Positions 53,474-62,484 of a DNA stretch of 64,000 bases are shown in pieces (position 1 is the first letter of the stretch; every line of letters starts with the position of its first letter). Below the pieces are notes generated by a model. That model did no database searches and was not told the DNA's origin. It was given only the letters and a program-made list of their open reading frames with translations. This DNA is from Nostoc punctiforme NIES-2108 (lineage in GTDB: Bacteria; Cyanobacteriota; Cyanobacteriia; Cyanobacteriales; Nostocaceae). Position numbers and translations under genes: made by a program. Location: the NCBI GenBank assembly GCA_003326195.1, contig LXQE01000154.1:80771-144770 (forward strand), written 5' to 3'.

Positions 53474-55519
53474 ATGTCTTTTTTAGATCGTAAAAGTCAA
53501 TTTTTCAGTAAGTTTAATCGCCGAGATTTAAACGCTAGCCAGTTAAGTTGGCTAATTATATCTAGCATCTTTTTATTGTTAGGAACTACTGTTGGTGTAG
53601 CGCAAGTCAAAACAGCACAGAAGTCAGGGTTTACACTACAACTTTTACATACTTCCGACCAAGAAGCAGGTGTCCCAGCGCTGAAGGATGCACCGAACTT
53701 TTCGGCAGTGTTGAATGCACTCAAAAATCAGGATGTTAATCGTGACGGTAAGCCTGATTATCCTAATACCTTAATCCTTTCATCTGGAGATGCTTATATT
53801 CCCAGCCCCTTTTTATTTGCCAGTGACACAGTTTTTGGTGGTCAGGGACGAGGAGATATTTTAATTTTAAATGCTCTTGGTTTTGGTGCGATCGCATTTG
53901 GCAATCACGAATTTGATTTAGGTACGGGTGTTGTTGCTGACTTACTCCGTGCTAAAGAAGATTACCCAGGTACAAAATTTCCTTATCTCAGCGCGAATCT
54001 GGACTTCAGCACTGATAAAGACCTGGCAAAATTAGTTACTGCTGAGGGACAAGAGGCAAGTAAAATTCCGAATAAAATTGCCCGTAGCACCATAATTACC
54101 GTCAATGGTGAAAAAATTGCTGTAGTTGGGGCGACAACTCCCACACTGCGGACTATTTCTTCTCCTGGTGGTGTGACTGTGTTGCCTAAAAAATTTAATG
54201 CCCGTGATGCCGCAGATATTGCCGCCTTAGCTGCTGAAATTCAAACTTCTGTTGATACGCTGCTGACAAAAAACCCAGAGATTAATAAAGTAATTCTGTT
54301 AGCACACATGCAGCAAATTGCCATTGAGCAAAAGCTAGGACAATTACTTAAGGGAGTAGATATTATTATTGCTGGCGGTTCCAATACCTTACTAGCCGAC
54401 AAAACAGACCGTCTGCGAGTGGGTGATAAATCTGCTGGAATTTATCCAATTATCAAAAAAGCCGCAGATGGTAATCCGATAGCTGTAGTTAATACCGATG
54501 GAAACTATCGCTATGTTGGTCGTTTAGTAGTTAACTTTGATGCCAAGGGAGTAGTTATTCCTAATAGTATTGACCCCAAAATTAGCGGTGCTTATGCGAC
54601 TGATTCTCAAGGTGTAGCAGATGTAGGCGGGAAACCCGATGCCAAAATTGTTGCCATTACAGAAGCACTCAAAAAAGTGATTATTGCCCAAGATGGTCAG
54701 ATTTTTGGAAAAACCAATGTTTTCCTCAACGGCTGGCGGGGTGATGTCCGCACTCAAGAAACCAATTTAGGGAATTTGACAGCTGAAGCTAATTTAGCGA
54801 TCGCTAAACGATACGATCCTAAAACTGTCATTTCCATCAAAAATGGTGGTGGTATCCGTGACAATATTGGTATCTATACCTTTCCCCCAGGTTCGACTCG
54901 CTCACAAGATGTTATCAAACTGCCACCCCAAGCCAATCCTGTAGCAGGTAAGAAAGAAAAAGACATTTCCCAACTTGATATCGCCAATGCTTTACGGTTC
55001 AACAATGGTTTGACTTTAGTTACTTTGAATGCTAAAGAACTAATGGCAGTCATTGAACACAGTGTAGCAGCGATCGCACCTGGTGCGACCCCTGGCAGTT
55101 TTCCCCAAGTCGCGGGATTAGCCTTTAGCTTTGACCCAGATTTGCCAGCAGGTAAGCGTGTTAAATCCCTGGTTATCAAAGATGGAAAAGGCAAAATTAT
55201 TGATGTAGTGGTGAAAAATGCAGAGTTAGTGGGTGACTCTAATCGCATCTTCCGCGTTGTCACCTTAAACTTCCTCGCAGGTGGTGGTGATGGTTATCCT
55301 TTTCCCAAAAGAGAACGGGTTGATTTGACATCAAAAGATGCTGATAAAAGCAAACGCACAGGTTTAGCCACCTTTGCTGCTGATGGTTCTGAACAAGATG
55401 CATTAGCAGAATATCTAGCTGCTAACTTTAAGCAGATTCCATTTGCTCAGGAGGATGTACCAGCTACCGAAGATACTCGCATTCAAAATCTGAAGTTGCG
55501 TAAAGATGTGGTGTTTTAA
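53474..55519 (+). CDS. Metallophosphatase / 5'-nucleotidase, exported
   Basis: 681-aa UshA-like enzyme that hydrolyses nucleotides or similar phosphoesters outside the cytoplasm. An N-terminal hydrophobic segment (LSWLIISSIFLLLGTTVGVA) serves as signal or anchor. Metallophosphatase motifs LLHTSDQEAG, LSSGDAYIP, FGNHEFDLG and LLAHMQQ are in order; the first reads SDQEAG instead of the usual NDxHG, a change at a metal-ligand position. The C-terminal nucleotidase domain has ISIKNGGGIRDNI and FNNGLTLVTL. The next gene starts 4 bases after its stop. Confidence 0.88.
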   Translation: MSFLDRKSQFFSKFNRRDLNASQLSWLIISSIFLLLGTTVGVAQVKTAQKSGFTLQLLHTSDQEAGVPALKDAPNFSAVLNALKNQDVNRDGKPDYPNTLILSSGDAYIPSPFLFASDTVFGGQGRGDILILNALGFGAIAFGNHEFDLGTGVVADLLRAKEDYPGTKFPYLSANLDFSTDKDLAKLVTAEGQEASKIPNKIARSTIITVNGEKIAVVGATTPTLRTISSPGGVTVLPKKFNARDAADIAALAAEIQTSVDTLLTKNPEINKVILLAHMQQIAIEQKLGQLLKGVDIIIAGGSNTLLADKTDRLRVGDKSAGIYPIIKKAADGNPIAVVNTDGNYRYVGRLVVNFDAKGVVIPNSIDPKISGAYATDSQGVADVGGKPDAKIVAITEALKKVIIAQDGQIFGKTNVFLNGWRGDVRTQETNLGNLTAEANLAIAKRYDPKTVISIKNGGGIRDNIGIYTFPPGSTRSQDVIKLPPQANPVAGKKEKDISQLDIANALRFNNGLTLVTLNAKELMAVIEHSVAAIAPGATPGSFPQVAGLAFSFDPDLPAGKRVKSLVIKDGKGKIIDVVVKNAELVGDSNRIFRVVTLNFLAGGGDGYPFPKRERVDLTSKDADKSKRTGLATFAADGSEQDALAEYLAANFKQIPFAQEDVPATEDTRIQNLKLRKDVVF

Positions 55520-55523
55520 ATCA

Positions 55524-56414
55524 ATGGTCAGAATTCCAGTAATTGATTTCACTAATTTTACTAAGGGCAACGCAGCAAATCAGCAAGTTGTCATCAAACA
55601 AATCTATGAAGCTTGTCATGAAATTGGCTTCATGTACTTGCAAAATTTAGGAATATCAAAAGACCTAATCAAAGAAGTATTCACTCACAGCAATTTTTTT
55701 TTCAATTTACCTTTAGAAGTTAAGCAAAAGCAAGCTTGGAGTGATGAATTTAGTAATATGGGTTACGTTGGGATTGAGAGAGAACGTCTTAATCCCAATA
55801 AACCAGGCGATTTAAAAGAGGCATTTAATGTAAACAAACAAGCGGTAGGGATAGATGCTTCTCTTGTCTCCTTTTATGATAATTGTACAGGACTTGCTAA
55901 TACGATATTACAAGCTTATGCGTTGGCGTTGGAATTGCCAGAAGATTTTTTTACTATAAAACATAATCAACAAAATCATACCTTGCGACTATTACACTAT
56001 CCGCCATTGCAGACACCACCGCAACCCGGACAGGTGCGTGCTGGTGAGCATTCCGATTATGGCAGTATTACCTTACTTTTCCAAGATGACATTGGCGGGT
56101 TAGAAGTACAGACAGCATCTGGAGAGTGGATTGTCGCACCTACAATTCCTGATACTGTAATAGTCAATACTGGCGATTTAATGCAACGGTGGACAAATCA
56201 TCAGTTTTGCTCAACTAAGCATCGAGTGATGATTCCCAGTGATAATAGGATGAATCAGTCGCGGTATTCTATGGCTTTTTTCTGTCATCCTAATGATGAT
56301 ACAGAAATTGCTTGTTTGGAGAGTTGCCAGAAAGAACAATCACCTATCTATCCCCCTATCCTGGCGGGAGAATATCTTTTAAGCCGTTTACAAGCAACTC
56401 ATGGTAATTCGTAA
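55524..56414 (+). CDS. 2-oxoglutarate/Fe(II) or IPNS-like oxygenase
   Basis: 296-aa double-stranded beta-helix oxygenase of the isopenicillin N synthase family. Opening RIPVIDF; iron ligands H and D in AGEHSDYGS and the distal H in STKHRV; R-x-S in NQSRYSMAFF, which binds the 2-oxoglutarate carboxylate. The iron triad is complete. Starting 4 bases after the nucleotidase, at the ATG at 55524, gives a family-like N-terminus; an in-frame ATG at 55506 overlaps the previous gene. The substrate is not evident. Confidence 0.87.
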   Translation: MVRIPVIDFTNFTKGNAANQQVVIKQIYEACHEIGFMYLQNLGISKDLIKEVFTHSNFFFNLPLEVKQKQAWSDEFSNMGYVGIERERLNPNKPGDLKEAFNVNKQAVGIDASLVSFYDNCTGLANTILQAYALALELPEDFFTIKHNQQNHTLRLLHYPPLQTPPQPGQVRAGEHSDYGSITLLFQDDIGGLEVQTASGEWIVAPTIPDTVIVNTGDLMQRWTNHQFCSTKHRVMIPSDNRMNQSRYSMAFFCHPNDDTEIACLESCQKEQSPIYPPILAGEYLLSRLQATHGNS

Positions 56415-56476
56415 TGACGCTCGCGGACTCGCTACCGCTACGCTAACGTAATTCGTAATTAAGAAAGATATTTAAT
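56415..56476. repeat. Short dispersed repeat GACGCTCGCGGACTCGCTAC
   Basis: Flanked by a direct repeat of GTAATTCGTAAT on both sides (56404-56415 and 56449-56460), as if inserted between the oxygenase and the DAO-type gene. Confidence 0.55.
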
Positions 56477-57616
56477 ATGAAAACCTACGACTGGATTGTG
56501 GTTGGTGGCGGAATTACGGGTGCTGCACTCGCTTATGAACTGGTTAAAACTGGCTTTTCTGTACTTTTGTTGGAGCAACACAGCAGACCACAGAATGCAA
56601 CTCGCTATAGTTATGGTGGGCTTGCCTATTGGTCGGGTACTACACCACTAACTCGGCTATTGTGCAAAGAAGCGATCACACATTATCATATCCTAGCTCA
56701 AGAGTTAGATGCTGATATCCAATTTCGGGAATTAGATTTATTAATGACTATTTCAGCCCATAACGACCCAGAAACAACTGCGGCATCATATAATGATTGT
56801 GCAATTCCACCTCGTTTACTCAGTATTAAAGAAGCTTGTGAGTTGGAACCGCAGCTAAATCGAGAGGCGATATCTGGTGCTTTAACTGTCAAACACGGTC
56901 ATATTCACCCAGAAAAAACAGCACAAGCTTACATCCAAGCTTTTGAGCGGGCTGGGGGTGAAATGCAGATTACCCAAGTATTGCAAATATTGCAAGATGG
57001 TGTACAAACCACTACTGCAACTTTCCACAGCGCTAATGTTGTCATCTGTGCGGGTGGACTCAGCCGCCAGCTTTTAAAATCTGCTGGTATTTTCATCAAG
57101 CTGTATTTTACCCACGCAGAAATCATTGAAACCCCAGCCGTTGATGTCAGGTTACGCACCTTAGTTATGCCAGCGAATCAGCAACGGTTTCAACTAGAAG
57201 CTGAATCTACTCAAGTTGATGAATTATGGGATGAACTTGGTAATGAGTTAGTACCGCCGATTTTAGATGTGGGTGCAATTCAGTTTCAAGATGGTAGTAT
57301 CCGCATTGGGCAGATTAGCCGTGCGATCGCAGATCCTCAAGCCAAGGTAAACTTAGACGTAAGCGAAAAATGGTTGCGAAAAGGTGTTGGTCAAATTTTA
57401 CCAGCATTGAAGGATTTACCAGGGACTTGGTATCACTGCTTAGTGGCATTTAGTAGTAATCAACTTCCCTTAATTGGTGCTATCCCAGGATTGGAAGGGG
57501 TTCATGTTTTCTCTGGATTTAGCAATCCCCTAGTACTGATACCACCTTTGGCAAAGCGCTTTGCTAGTTTTGCAACTGGCCAGGAAGATGAAATTATTAC
57601 ACAAATGCTAATCTAA
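56477..57616 (+). CDS. DAO-type FAD-dependent oxidoreductase
   Basis: 379-aa flavoenzyme of the D-amino-acid oxidase/glycine oxidase superfamily. N-terminal FAD motif DWIVVGGGITGAALAYEL, VLLLEQH at the end of the second strand, and a C-terminal GLEGVHVFSGFSNPLVLIPP that closes the FAD site. It probably oxidises an amine or amino acid. It follows the IPNS-like oxygenase by 62 bases and may share its promoter. Confidence 0.85.
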   Translation: MKTYDWIVVGGGITGAALAYELVKTGFSVLLLEQHSRPQNATRYSYGGLAYWSGTTPLTRLLCKEAITHYHILAQELDADIQFRELDLLMTISAHNDPETTAASYNDCAIPPRLLSIKEACELEPQLNREAISGALTVKHGHIHPEKTAQAYIQAFERAGGEMQITQVLQILQDGVQTTTATFHSANVVICAGGLSRQLLKSAGIFIKLYFTHAEIIETPAVDVRLRTLVMPANQQRFQLEAESTQVDELWDELGNELVPPILDVGAIQFQDGSIRIGQISRAIADPQAKVNLDVSEKWLRKGVGQILPALKDLPGTWYHCLVAFSSNQLPLIGAIPGLEGVHVFSGFSNPLVLIPPLAKRFASFATGQEDEIITQMLI

Positions 57617-57776
57617 AAGCCCCGCAGCGAAAAACACAAATATTACTGATGCTGACACATTAGGCACTGCACTGATTTTAGTTCAATCTTATACTTGGTT
57701 AATTGACAATAGTGCATCTTGTCTGTCTAAATAAATAATTAGAGTTCGCCTAATTTTCAGTAAAGGAATAGTAGCA

Positions 57777-58199
57777 ATGTCTTCCATTGAGGACAACAAA
57801 ATAATTGCTCAACGGTGGATTGAACTTATTAGCGAGCATAAAATCGAAGAAATTTGCGAGATAACCGCCCCAACTTGGAAAATGCACGGTGGTTTACCAG
57901 GACTACCCCTTGGCCCTGAAGGGGTACGCAAACTCTTTGGTTCATTTGGGCCTATCCAGCAGAAATGGACAATTGAAGACGTAATCGCCGAAGGTGACAA
58001 AGTTGTTGTGCGTGCGACTAATACCTGCATCCAGGAGAGTTTTCTTGGCATACCAAGTCACGGACGTCAACAGACATTCACTGCTACCTTCATTCATTAT
58101 ATTGCCGACGGTAAGATAATTGAAACCTGGCGAAACGCTGACGATCTTGGACGGGTTCTCCAGCTTGGGGCACGGATTGAACCAGGAGTATCTGAATAA
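57777..58199 (+). CDS. SnoaL-like (NTF2 fold) ester cyclase family protein
   Basis: 140-aa alpha+beta barrel protein. Landmarks are IAQRWIELISEHKIEEICE, the HGGLPGLPLGPEGVRKLF loop and WTIEDVIAEGDKVVVR, followed by ATFIHYIADGKIIETWRNAD. Family members include polyketide cyclases, but most are uncharacterised. It might act on a product of the two upstream oxidoreductases (inference from position only, 160 bases away). Confidence 0.8.
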   Translation: MSSIEDNKIIAQRWIELISEHKIEEICEITAPTWKMHGGLPGLPLGPEGVRKLFGSFGPIQQKWTIEDVIAEGDKVVVRATNTCIQESFLGIPSHGRQQTFTATFIHYIADGKIIETWRNADDLGRVLQLGARIEPGVSE

Positions 58200-58691
58200 T
58201 AGCAGTGTACGTAGAATATTTTAACCTGACTTAATGATTAAAACTATTGCTGTGTTAACCAGCTATCTGTTCAGCACAGACCAGAATTTTGAAAAGAGAT
58301 AAGTAGGTAGACATAAATTAAATATAAAATAAACTCCTAGTTTGTAGTGAGCGATTTATCGCTCAGAGCAAGGATTCTCAGGACTAAAGTCCTTACTACA
58401 AACTTGAAATTTATTTATGCCTAGATACTTAGCAGTTTTTAACTGTCTATAATCTCAGATGTTCGTGGAAGAGAAGGGTTTTATTGTTTCATAAGTATTT
58501 GATACGAGAATCTTTATAAAGTTCACAAAGCTTAATCTTATAAAGTTTGTTTTTTATTACAAAAACAAACTTTTTTGTATAAGGCGTCACTTTTTACTAG
58601 TAAACTATCGCACTAATATCACATTTTAAAGATTGATATTGTCAGCTTTCTATAAGTTGGCTGATTCATCAAGAGGAAAATTCATAAAAAG
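58200..58691. promoter_or_regulatory. 492-bp spacer upstream of urtA
   Basis: Holds a TTTGTAGTGAG...TTACTACAAA repeat (58341-58402), a 12-bp palindrome TTTACTAGTAAA (58593-58604) and a strongly AT-rich stretch before the ATG. urt genes are usually nitrogen-regulated through NtcA, but only half-matching sites (GTA-N8-CAC at 58577 and 58600) are visible. No gene found. Confidence 0.4.
58341..58402. repeat. Dispersed TTTGTAGT...ACTACAAA repeat, copy 2
   Basis: Same ends as 12616-12670 (TTTGTAGT / ACTACAAA) with GAGCGATTTATCGCTC and GGACTAAAGTCC stem-loops in the middle. Confidence 0.65.
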
Positions 58692-60008
58692 ATGAGAAGA
58701 CAATTTAACCGACGCAAGTTTATAATTTACGGTTCTTTAACTTTTGGAAGCAGCTTTTTTTTGAAAGCTTGCGCGAATAATTCTCCAACTGCAATACAGA
58801 CTCCAGCCGCACCTCCCACTGCTTCACCAGCGGCGGCTACTGCTGGTGACACCATAAAAGTAGGTATTTTGCACTCTCTGAGTGGTACGATGTCTATTAG
58901 TGAAAAAAGCGTTGTTGATGCTGAAAAATTAGCAATCAAAGAAATTAACGCTGCTGGTGGTGTCTTAGGTAAACAAATTGAAGCAATTACCGAAGATGGT
59001 GCTTCTAACTGGGATACTTTTAGAGAAAAAGCAACCAAGCTAATCGATCAAGATAAAGTTGCTGTAGTCTTTGGTTGTTGGACTTCTGCTAGCCGCAAGA
59101 ATGTTAAGCCAGTATTCGAGAGCAAAAACCACATGCTCTGGTATCCTGTGCAATACGAAGGTCAAGAGTGTTCTAAAAATATCTTTTACACTGGCGCTGC
59201 ACCAAATCAACAAATTGAACCATCTGTTGATTGGCTGTTAAAAAATAAAGGCAAAGAATTCTTCTTAGTTGGCTCTGACTACGTTTTTCCTCGAACAGCT
59301 AATACCATCATTAAAGCTCAACTAGAAGCTTTAGGCGGAAAAACAGTTGGTGAAGATTATTTACCTCTTGGTAACACAGAAGTTACACCAATCATTACTA
59401 AAATCAAGCAAAACTTGCCCAATGGTGGCGTGATTTACAACACCTTAAATGGTGATAGCAATGTTGCTTTCTTCAAACAATTGAAAGGGGCTGGATTGAC
59501 ACCAGATAAATATCCCTCTATGTCTGTAAGTATTGCCGAAGAAGAAGTGAAAGCAATTGGTGTAGAGTATCTCAAAGGTCATTATGCAGCTTGGAACTAT
59601 TTCCAAACAGTAGACACACCTGCTAATAAGAAGTTTGTAGCAGCTTTCAAAAAAGAATATGGTGAAAATCGGGTGACAAATGACCCAATGGAAGCAGCAT
59701 ACATTGCAGTTTATTTGTGGAAGCAAGCAGTCCAAAAAGCTGGTACTACAGATATAGCGAAGGTAAGCGCTGCGGCTTATGGTCAAACTCTAGATGCACC
59801 TGAAGGTAAAGTGACAATGGATGCCAATCATCACATATCTAAAATTGTGCGGATTGGTCAAGTTAGACAAGATGGTTTATTTGATATTGTCTATGCTACT
59901 CCGGCAGCGGTTGAACCAGTGCCTTGGAATCAATTTGTGAAAGAAACTAAGGGATTTGCTTGTGATTGGAGTGACCCTGCTAAGGGTGGTAAGTACAAGA
60001 AAGTTTAA
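58692..60008 (+). CDS. urtA: Urea ABC transporter substrate-binding lipoprotein UrtA
   Basis: 438-aa periplasmic urea-binding component of the UrtABCDE transporter. N-terminus has twin arginines (NRRKFIIYG), a hydrophobic stretch and a lipobox LKAC with Cys27, so it is likely a Tat-type lipoprotein. It is then of the Leu/Ile/Val-binding fold: TIKVGILHSLSGTMSISEKS, DGASNWDTFREKA, and WYPVQYEGQECSKNIFYTGA, a stretch typical of UrtA. The length is normal. It is followed by a hairpin repeat and then urtB. Confidence 0.92.
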   Translation: MRRQFNRRKFIIYGSLTFGSSFFLKACANNSPTAIQTPAAPPTASPAAATAGDTIKVGILHSLSGTMSISEKSVVDAEKLAIKEINAAGGVLGKQIEAITEDGASNWDTFREKATKLIDQDKVAVVFGCWTSASRKNVKPVFESKNHMLWYPVQYEGQECSKNIFYTGAAPNQQIEPSVDWLLKNKGKEFFLVGSDYVFPRTANTIIKAQLEALGGKTVGEDYLPLGNTEVTPIITKIKQNLPNGGVIYNTLNGDSNVAFFKQLKGAGLTPDKYPSMSVSIAEEEVKAIGVEYLKGHYAAWNYFQTVDTPANKKFVAAFKKEYGENRVTNDPMEAAYIAVYLWKQAVQKAGTTDIAKVSAAAYGQTLDAPEGKVTMDANHHISKIVRIGQVRQDGLFDIVYATPAAVEPVPWNQFVKETKGFACDWSDPAKGGKYKKV

Positions 60009-60055
60009 GTCATGAGTCATTTCTCGTTTCCAGGTTCTACCTGGAAATGCTGCTC

Positions 60056-60130
60056 ATTGGGCTGCTGCCGCTTCTATAGGAGGCAGAGCCTCCTAATAGG
60101 CATTCCCAGTCGGAGACTGGGAACGAGGCA
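60056..60130 (+). repeat. Dispersed hairpin repeat 'ATTGGGCTGCTGCCG', copy 2, between urtA and urtB
   Basis: Same ends as 1581-1656; the middle contains AGGAGGCAGAGCCTCCT and the CCCAGTCGGAGACTGGG stem-loop. It is preceded by CGTTTCCAGGTTCTACCTGG (60024-60043), another stem-loop. Together they may reduce read-through from urtA to urtB. Confidence 0.78.
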
Positions 60131-60174
60131 CACGAGATACTAACTACTCGCTGATAGCTGTTGTGGAGAAATAA

Positions 60175-61335
60175 GTGTTAGCAGGATTTTTAGAAGCTGT
60201 ATTTAATGGTATTAGTATTGGCGCAGTATTATTAATTGCTGCGTTGGGACTAGCTATTATATTTGGATTGATGGGCGTCATCAATATGGCGCATGGTGAA
60301 TTGATGATGTTCGGTGCTTATACAACTTATGTTGTCCAAAATGTATGTAAGCAATTAGGTGGAGTGTGGTTTGAAGTCTATATATTTTTGGCTTTGATTA
60401 TTGCTTTTATCTTCACGGCTGCTGTGGGATTAATTCTAGAAAAAGGCGTGATTCGTTATCTCTATGGACGCCCATTAGAAACTCTATTGGCAACTTGGGG
60501 AGTAAGTTTAATTTTTCAGCAGTTTGTCCGTAGTGTGAATTGGGTATTGATAATTGGTCTAGGCCTATTTTCTCTGTTGTTTTTTGGAGGTTTATGGATT
60601 TTAAATTGCCGCACAGATTTGGGAAGGGTTCGTAATTGGATTGTGGCGGTGATATTTTTATTATCGCTGGGAGTGACAATCACAACGGGCAATTTATTGA
60701 GTCAAACTTATCAGTTAGCAGTGACTCAACCTTGGTTTGGCGCTCAAAATGTCGATGTAACAGCACCGACTTGGTTACAAGCAGGGGTATCTTTAGGTGG
60801 TGTGCAATTGCCCTTCGCCAGGTTATTTATTATTGCTTTAACAATAATCTGTGTAGCGGGAATTTATTTATTTTTACAACGTTCTAGCTGGGGTTTAAGA
60901 ATTCGGGCTGTGACGCAAAACCGGAGTATGAGCGCTTGTTTGGGTATCCCAACTCAAAAGGTTGACGCGATTACTTTTGCACTGGGTTCGGGTTTAGCTG
61001 GTGTGGCGGGATGTGCGATTAGTTTGCTTGGTTCTGTAGGGCCAAATACGGGACAAAACTATATTATTGATACTTTTATGGTGGTTGTCGTTGGAGGTGT
61101 GGGCAATTTAGCCGGGACGATTGTGGCTGCTTTGGGTATTGGTACGGCTAATTTTTTAATTGGTTCTGGTACTTTGGCTTTGCTGTTGAGTCCTGTTAAG
61201 CCTTTGGCTGATTTGTTTACTTTTTTTGCGACTACGAGTATGGCGAAGGTGATGGTATTTGCGCTGATTATTGTGTTTTTACAGTGGAAGCCTGGAGGGA
61301 TTTTTCCGCAGAAGGGACGTACTGTTGATGTTTAA
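60175..61335 (+). CDS. urtB: Urea ABC transporter permease UrtB
   Basis: 386-aa inner-membrane permease of the LivH type with about nine helices. Start at GTG 60175, with GGAG 8 bases ahead. LGLAIIFGLMGVINMAHGE near residue 30 is the family signature, and RAVTQNRSMSACLGI is the EAA-like ATPase-contact loop. Its stop codon is the first triplet of a dispersed repeat (61333). Confidence 0.92.
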   Translation: MLAGFLEAVFNGISIGAVLLIAALGLAIIFGLMGVINMAHGELMMFGAYTTYVVQNVCKQLGGVWFEVYIFLALIIAFIFTAAVGLILEKGVIRYLYGRPLETLLATWGVSLIFQQFVRSVNWVLIIGLGLFSLLFFGGLWILNCRTDLGRVRNWIVAVIFLLSLGVTITTGNLLSQTYQLAVTQPWFGAQNVDVTAPTWLQAGVSLGGVQLPFARLFIIALTIICVAGIYLFLQRSSWGLRIRAVTQNRSMSACLGIPTQKVDAITFALGSGLAGVAGCAISLLGSVGPNTGQNYIIDTFMVVVVGGVGNLAGTIVAALGIGTANFLIGSGTLALLLSPVKPLADLFTFFATTSMAKVMVFALIIVFLQWKPGGIFPQKGRTVDV

Positions 61336-61378
61336 CGAACCGCAGAGACGCAGAGGACGCAGAGAATGAGGAAGAGGG
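61333..61378 (+). repeat. Dispersed repeat 'ACGAACCGCAGAG', copy 4, across the urtB/urtC junction
   Basis: TAACGAACCGCAGAGACGCA then GAGGACGCAGAGAATGAGGA and AGAGG. The TAA is the urtB stop, and the urtC ATG (61366) and first codons (MRKRGG) lie in its purine-rich end. Other copies are at 1511, 7754 and 29601. Confidence 0.82.
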
Positions 61379-62484
61379 GAGGAGGGTTATTAATTGAGGT
61401 GGGGGTGGTGGTTGCGATCGCACTTTTCCTCATTATCATTATGCCACTGTTGCTGTCGGAGTTTCGCCTGAATTTGTTGGGGCGATTTTTGTCGCTGGCG
61501 ATCGCAGCTTTGGGTATCGATCTGATTTGGGGTTATACTGGTTTACTAAGTTTGGGACATGGTATTTTCTTTGGTTTGGGTGGATATGCGATCGCAATGT
61601 ACCTAAAACTCCAAGTCCCTACTGGAGAATTGCCTGATTTCATGGGACTTTATGGGGTTACAGAACTTCCCGCTTTTTGGCAACCTTTTTATTCGTTTCC
61701 TTTGACAATAGCTTTGGTGGTACTAATTCCAGGGTTATTGGCGGGATTGTTAGGATATTTGGTTTTCCGAAATCGCCTCAAGGGTGTTTATTTTTCTATC
61801 TTGACTCAAGCCGGAACTATTGTATTTTTCAACTTCTTTAATGGTCAACAACAATTTTTCAACGGCACGAATGGACTGATAGATTTTACAACCTTGTTTG
61901 GGGCAACGGTGAGCGATGCCAAAACACAGTTTATTTTCTACACGCTGACGGTAATATTTCTCGCAGCCACCTACGGCATTTGTCGCTGGTTGACAACTGG
62001 ACGCTTTGGGAGATTGCTGATAGCGATTCGTGATGATGAAAGTCGGGTAAGATTTTCTGGCTACGACCCTACAGATTTTAAGGTGTTGGTGTTCGCAGTT
62101 TCCGGTGCGATCGCTGGTATAGCAGGAGCATTCTACACCATTCAAAGTGGTTCTGTATCACCCAGAGCAATGGATATTGCCTTTTCCATTGAAATGGTGA
62201 TTTGGGTAGCTGTAGGCGGACGTGCTACTTTAATTGGCGCGATTGTGGGAACTTTGTTAGTCAATTATGCCCGCACTTTTTTAAGCGAACAATTTGCCGA
62301 AATCTGGCTATTTTTCCAAGGCGCACTATTTTTGATAGTCGTCACAGTCCTTCCTGACGGTATCGTGGGATGGTTGCGTAGTCAGAATATTTCTCTTTTC
62401 CACCGTCATCAAGAAATTGCGACATATCCCACCTTGGAAGAAGACCCGGAAGTGCAACATGAACGCGAAAATATTGGAAACTGA
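61366..62484 (+). CDS. urtC: Urea ABC transporter permease UrtC
   Basis: 372-aa LivM-type permease, about ten helices. Signature GIDLIWGYTGLLSLGHGIFF near residue 50 and the loop IRDDESRVRFSGYDPTDFK near 225 are typical. Its first residues (MRKRGGG) come from a dispersed repeat, so the N-terminal cytoplasmic tail is recent. It overlaps urtD by 26 bases, indicating tight coupling. Confidence 0.92.
   Translation: MRKRGGGLLIEVGVVVAIALFLIIIMPLLLSEFRLNLLGRFLSLAIAALGIDLIWGYTGLLSLGHGIFFGLGGYAIAMYLKLQVPTGELPDFMGLYGVTELPAFWQPFYSFPLTIALVVLIPGLLAGLLGYLVFRNRLKGVYFSILTQAGTIVFFNFFNGQQQFFNGTNGLIDFTTLFGATVSDAKTQFIFYTLTVIFLAATYGICRWLTTGRFGRLLIAIRDDESRVRFSGYDPTDFKVLVFAVSGAIAGIAGAFYTIQSGSVSPRAMDIAFSIEMVIWVAVGGRATLIGAIVGTLLVNYARTFLSEQFAEIWLFFQGALFLIVVTVLPDGIVGWLRSQNISLFHRHQEIATYPTLEEDPEVQHERENIGN

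Noticed and set aside
58577..58613. NtcA-type sites upstream of urtA
   Set aside because: Both candidates read GTA-N8-CAC, not GTA-N8-TAC, and no -10 box lies at the right distance, so I do not claim a binding site.
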